A stretch of DNA of 64,000 bases from the NCBI GenBank assembly GCA_039105265.1, contig JAPFFF010000010.1, positions 4,774,001 through 4,838,000 of the forward strand, given 5' to 3'. Each line of letters begins with the position of its first letter. The stretch's first letter is position 1. Below are positions 62,901-64,000 of this stretch, piece after piece. This stretch comes from Tritrichomonas musculus. Its lineage: Eukaryota > Parabasalia > Tritrichomonadida > Tritrichomonadidae. The notes under the pieces are model-generated. The model had not been told where the DNA came from and made no database searches. It was given only the letters and a program-made list of their open reading frames with translations. A program made the translations under genes and the position numbers.

Positions 62901-63834
62901 AACAAACTGTTAAAGCTTGCTTGACTGCTTTTTGATTAGTTATTAAATTCATCATTGCAAAATATGATATTGTAATGGCATCAATTGGTATGTCTTCACT
63001 CTTAAATTTGGTGGCAAGTATCGAAATTGCTCCGCTTAATACATCTCTATTACGAACAAGGTTGTCTTTGTGAAATAATATTGAATCGATTAAAGACTTA
63101 GGACAATATTCAGCTGGGCAACGCCCAGCTAAGATAACAACACTCCTAAAAATTGGAAAATCATTCGGATATAAATCCGATATTTGTACAAAATGAGGTA
63201 AAGCAGTAGATGATATTTGTTCTAAAATTTGAGTTGTTGCGATATTTAAAAACGATAGTAACAATCTAGCTTGTAAATCTTCGATATCTTGAAAATTTTG
63301 AGAATAAATAATTAAAACATTGCATAATTTTTTTAAAGAAGGCCCTAATTCTGGATCTAAAAACATAGTAATTGTTATAACATGATTAGCATGAGATTCT
63401 GACTTTGTATTTAATCTTGAAACTGCAACAAGTGTTTTAACTAAAAGTATATCATTAAATTGATCGCGTATAGTTGGTATTCGTATTAGTTTTTCCATTG
63501 AATTGAGTGCCATTTCGCTCACTTGTGCATCATCTTTGGAATAGCTCGCAATTGTTATAAATTGTTTTACAATATCTGAATTTTCCAGAATTGGCCATAC
63601 TTTTTGACTATCGATTAATATATCATACATCTGTATTGAATGTACAATAACGTTCATGTCTGCATCGTTGTTTGAAATCGCATTTGCAACACAATCGAGA
63701 GCGCGTTGAAATATTTGAGGATCTTTTTCCGATTTTAAAATATTTCCGAGTTGATCAATACATTTTATTTGACCTGATACTGTTGTTGTGCTTTTTTCCA
63801 TTTCATAGCAAAGAGAATCGAGAGTCGCCCTCAT
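59956..63834 (-). CDS. Large armadillo/HEAT-repeat protein, 1292 aa
   Basis: The ATG at 63,834 (MRATLDSLCYEMEKSTTTVS) is chosen; the frame extends 24 codons further but only from a TTG. The whole protein is a helical solenoid with ARM-like units, e.g. IFQRALDCVANAISNNDAD, SEMALNSMEKLIRIPTIRDQ, TASFRIISNFALADKG and LALPAANCCLNLARNKPEM. No catalytic, membrane or coiled-coil part is seen. It is convergent with the ARM gene at 58,463. It could be a scaffold for the cytoskeleton, transport or a phosphatase complex; nothing in the sequence decides. The last 94 bases before the window end are AT-rich, with no further gene seen. Confidence 0.65.
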   Translation of the reverse strand: MRATLDSLCYEMEKSTTTVSGQIKCIDQLGNILKSEKDPQIFQRALDCVANAISNNDADMNVIVHSIQMYDILIDSQKVWPILENSDIVKQFITIASYSKDDAQVSEMALNSMEKLIRIPTIRDQFNDILLVKTLVAVSRLNTKSESHANHVITITMFLDPELGPSLKKLCNVLIIYSQNFQDIEDLQARLLLSFLNIATTQILEQISSTALPHFVQISDLYPNDFPIFRSVVILAGRCPAEYCPKSLIDSILFHKDNLVRNRDVLSGAISILATKFKSEDIPIDAITISYFAMMNLITNQKAVKQALTVCYHSLTKSKGQFPPDIDLLSAISSIIMLHSDNPSIIRRSSVVIHSLISHLDELALNSIPLSLLASAENLKDDSETVSIVMMSLSSFVGERPIFGLQLHSNDNIETIHSIISKNEDEMVIISHCLTVLRSIVLSKYEYEIFLGLPIEKKSLYLVDSSICGKVLKENIDDIIAVKSALLLMEPDTDSNSKIIAKVMNKYSSDPEVMISGISQNVEDLDAITATVLLCKEDSLRYALPFLEKTKEKLPTQLIEYLLSLDREDVVEVLLLHLERKSCDLIGNQFQLSYSSQISLAFDLYQKNLYEPQESDYPLFIQTMYDSMFNPKQLSSSLFFIKLFGIDDKSFPFLIKAIKQNPTKSDIVEICAQFICAFQPSDEICQVASEVNAVSIVANAMLMNKKNQETIESCMTLMHFFSYYEQLDDSFVQTLALTTIAEMASIYSSCIQTMCSIFCNLIKNVNIAENLMNLKISKIVFKKFGKHAYQLIYELLEQCDLEITSEQFDIIIKELDSKEEPTANESFNLLRIIQICFQKNIKPKRQMKYTSLISFLHSYPNESLIVQCAAELLLETKKYEDDNDLLFALLEALRANQDNKDVVSSIIILLPKFASQKNTLNSSGTVELMLNLINIYKTDVLISSYAFEILKGHPESYSQAVSSLATLKDKKAILVISQNIVSYINEIDPSDCLGKVLRTIKLYNDDCDICSYLTQVVFFCSTSDNNYETLVKFINRLSTTCVKHIRNVNVCRATVGVICNVSMTSHYIPQLIQTPQCVIMALKGHPSDVQIITASFRIISNFALADKGQFFIDAIPILILALKNRLTVETTCQAIIDMDNLVYDYSSAISEELINLIKKEKDKSVPTRCLLVISTNEGTQDAVFGKLSVFFEMISNNVDEDLSVMMLGILSNLKDSQRLKSFEQFLPKLITMVKETKGKLALPAANCCLNLARNKPEMILQFVDTFALISETSKGEVGRTCALIKDELYNSK

Positions 63835-64000
63835 CTTGGAAATGATAAACGTGCTTCTATAATAACGAAAATTTTGTTGAAAAGAAAAGACATAATTGGA
63901 TATCAAAAAGAAAGATTTTTTTACATAATAAAAAAAAAAAAAAATATAAAAACAAATAAAAAGTAATCCATCTATAAATAGCCTTATTATGTTGTCAATT

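Overview
The window looks like nuclear DNA of a parabasalid protist, most likely a Tritrichomonas-type trichomonad. It is very AT-rich, its genes are intronless and closely packed, and it carries typical trichomonad families: Sel1 repeats, DUF3447/ankyrin protein, BspA-type leucine-rich repeats, an R1R2R3 Myb protein, a tubulin-tyrosine-ligase-like glutamylase, armadillo proteins and bacterial-type glycosyltransferases. The species assignment is inference from gene content and composition.

Layout. 0-13.3 kb is host genes: a Sel1 fragment, two divergent membrane-anchored surface proteins, an unknown 388-aa protein, a split ankyrin-LRR gene, an importin-alpha-like armadillo protein divergent from a coiled-coil protein, and a membrane-anchored methyltransferase-like/capsule-synthesis-type glycosyltransferase. 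13.3-48 kb is almost entirely mobile DNA. It holds a 1.1-kb inverted-repeat element with a Myb relic. Next comes a 12-kb Mutator-like (MULE) element at 16,679-28,627. After it lies a tandem 300-bp repeat interrupted by a TA-target and a TTAA-target insertion, each with an uninterrupted copy of its site nearby. A degenerate gene and a DEAH-helicase element (33.1-36.46 kb) follow, then a P-element-like transposase gene split by an 8.6-kb near-perfect palindrome at 39,280-47,876. 48-64 kb returns to host genes: two glycosyltransferases, the Myb protein, a 59-aa protein divergent from the glutamylase, a CoA-dependent acyltransferase-like protein and two armadillo/HEAT proteins.

Most notable. (1) The MULE transposase carries a 360-residue N-terminal domain that resembles FANCJ/RAD3-type helicases but has lost its nucleotide-binding motifs, joined to the transposase by eighteen 16-residue repeats. 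(2) Inside the same element, the minus strand at 20.44-21.53 kb reads as protein only if TGA is tryptophan, which suggests captured DNA of mollicute-like (code 4) origin, bacterial or phage. (3) The 8.6-kb palindrome has arms that look identical apart from two small length differences, and it shares sequence with the helicase element. (4) Two 98-bp MITEs, 54 kb apart, each have clean 8-bp target duplications.

All family names rest on motif recognition by eye; no database search was possible.
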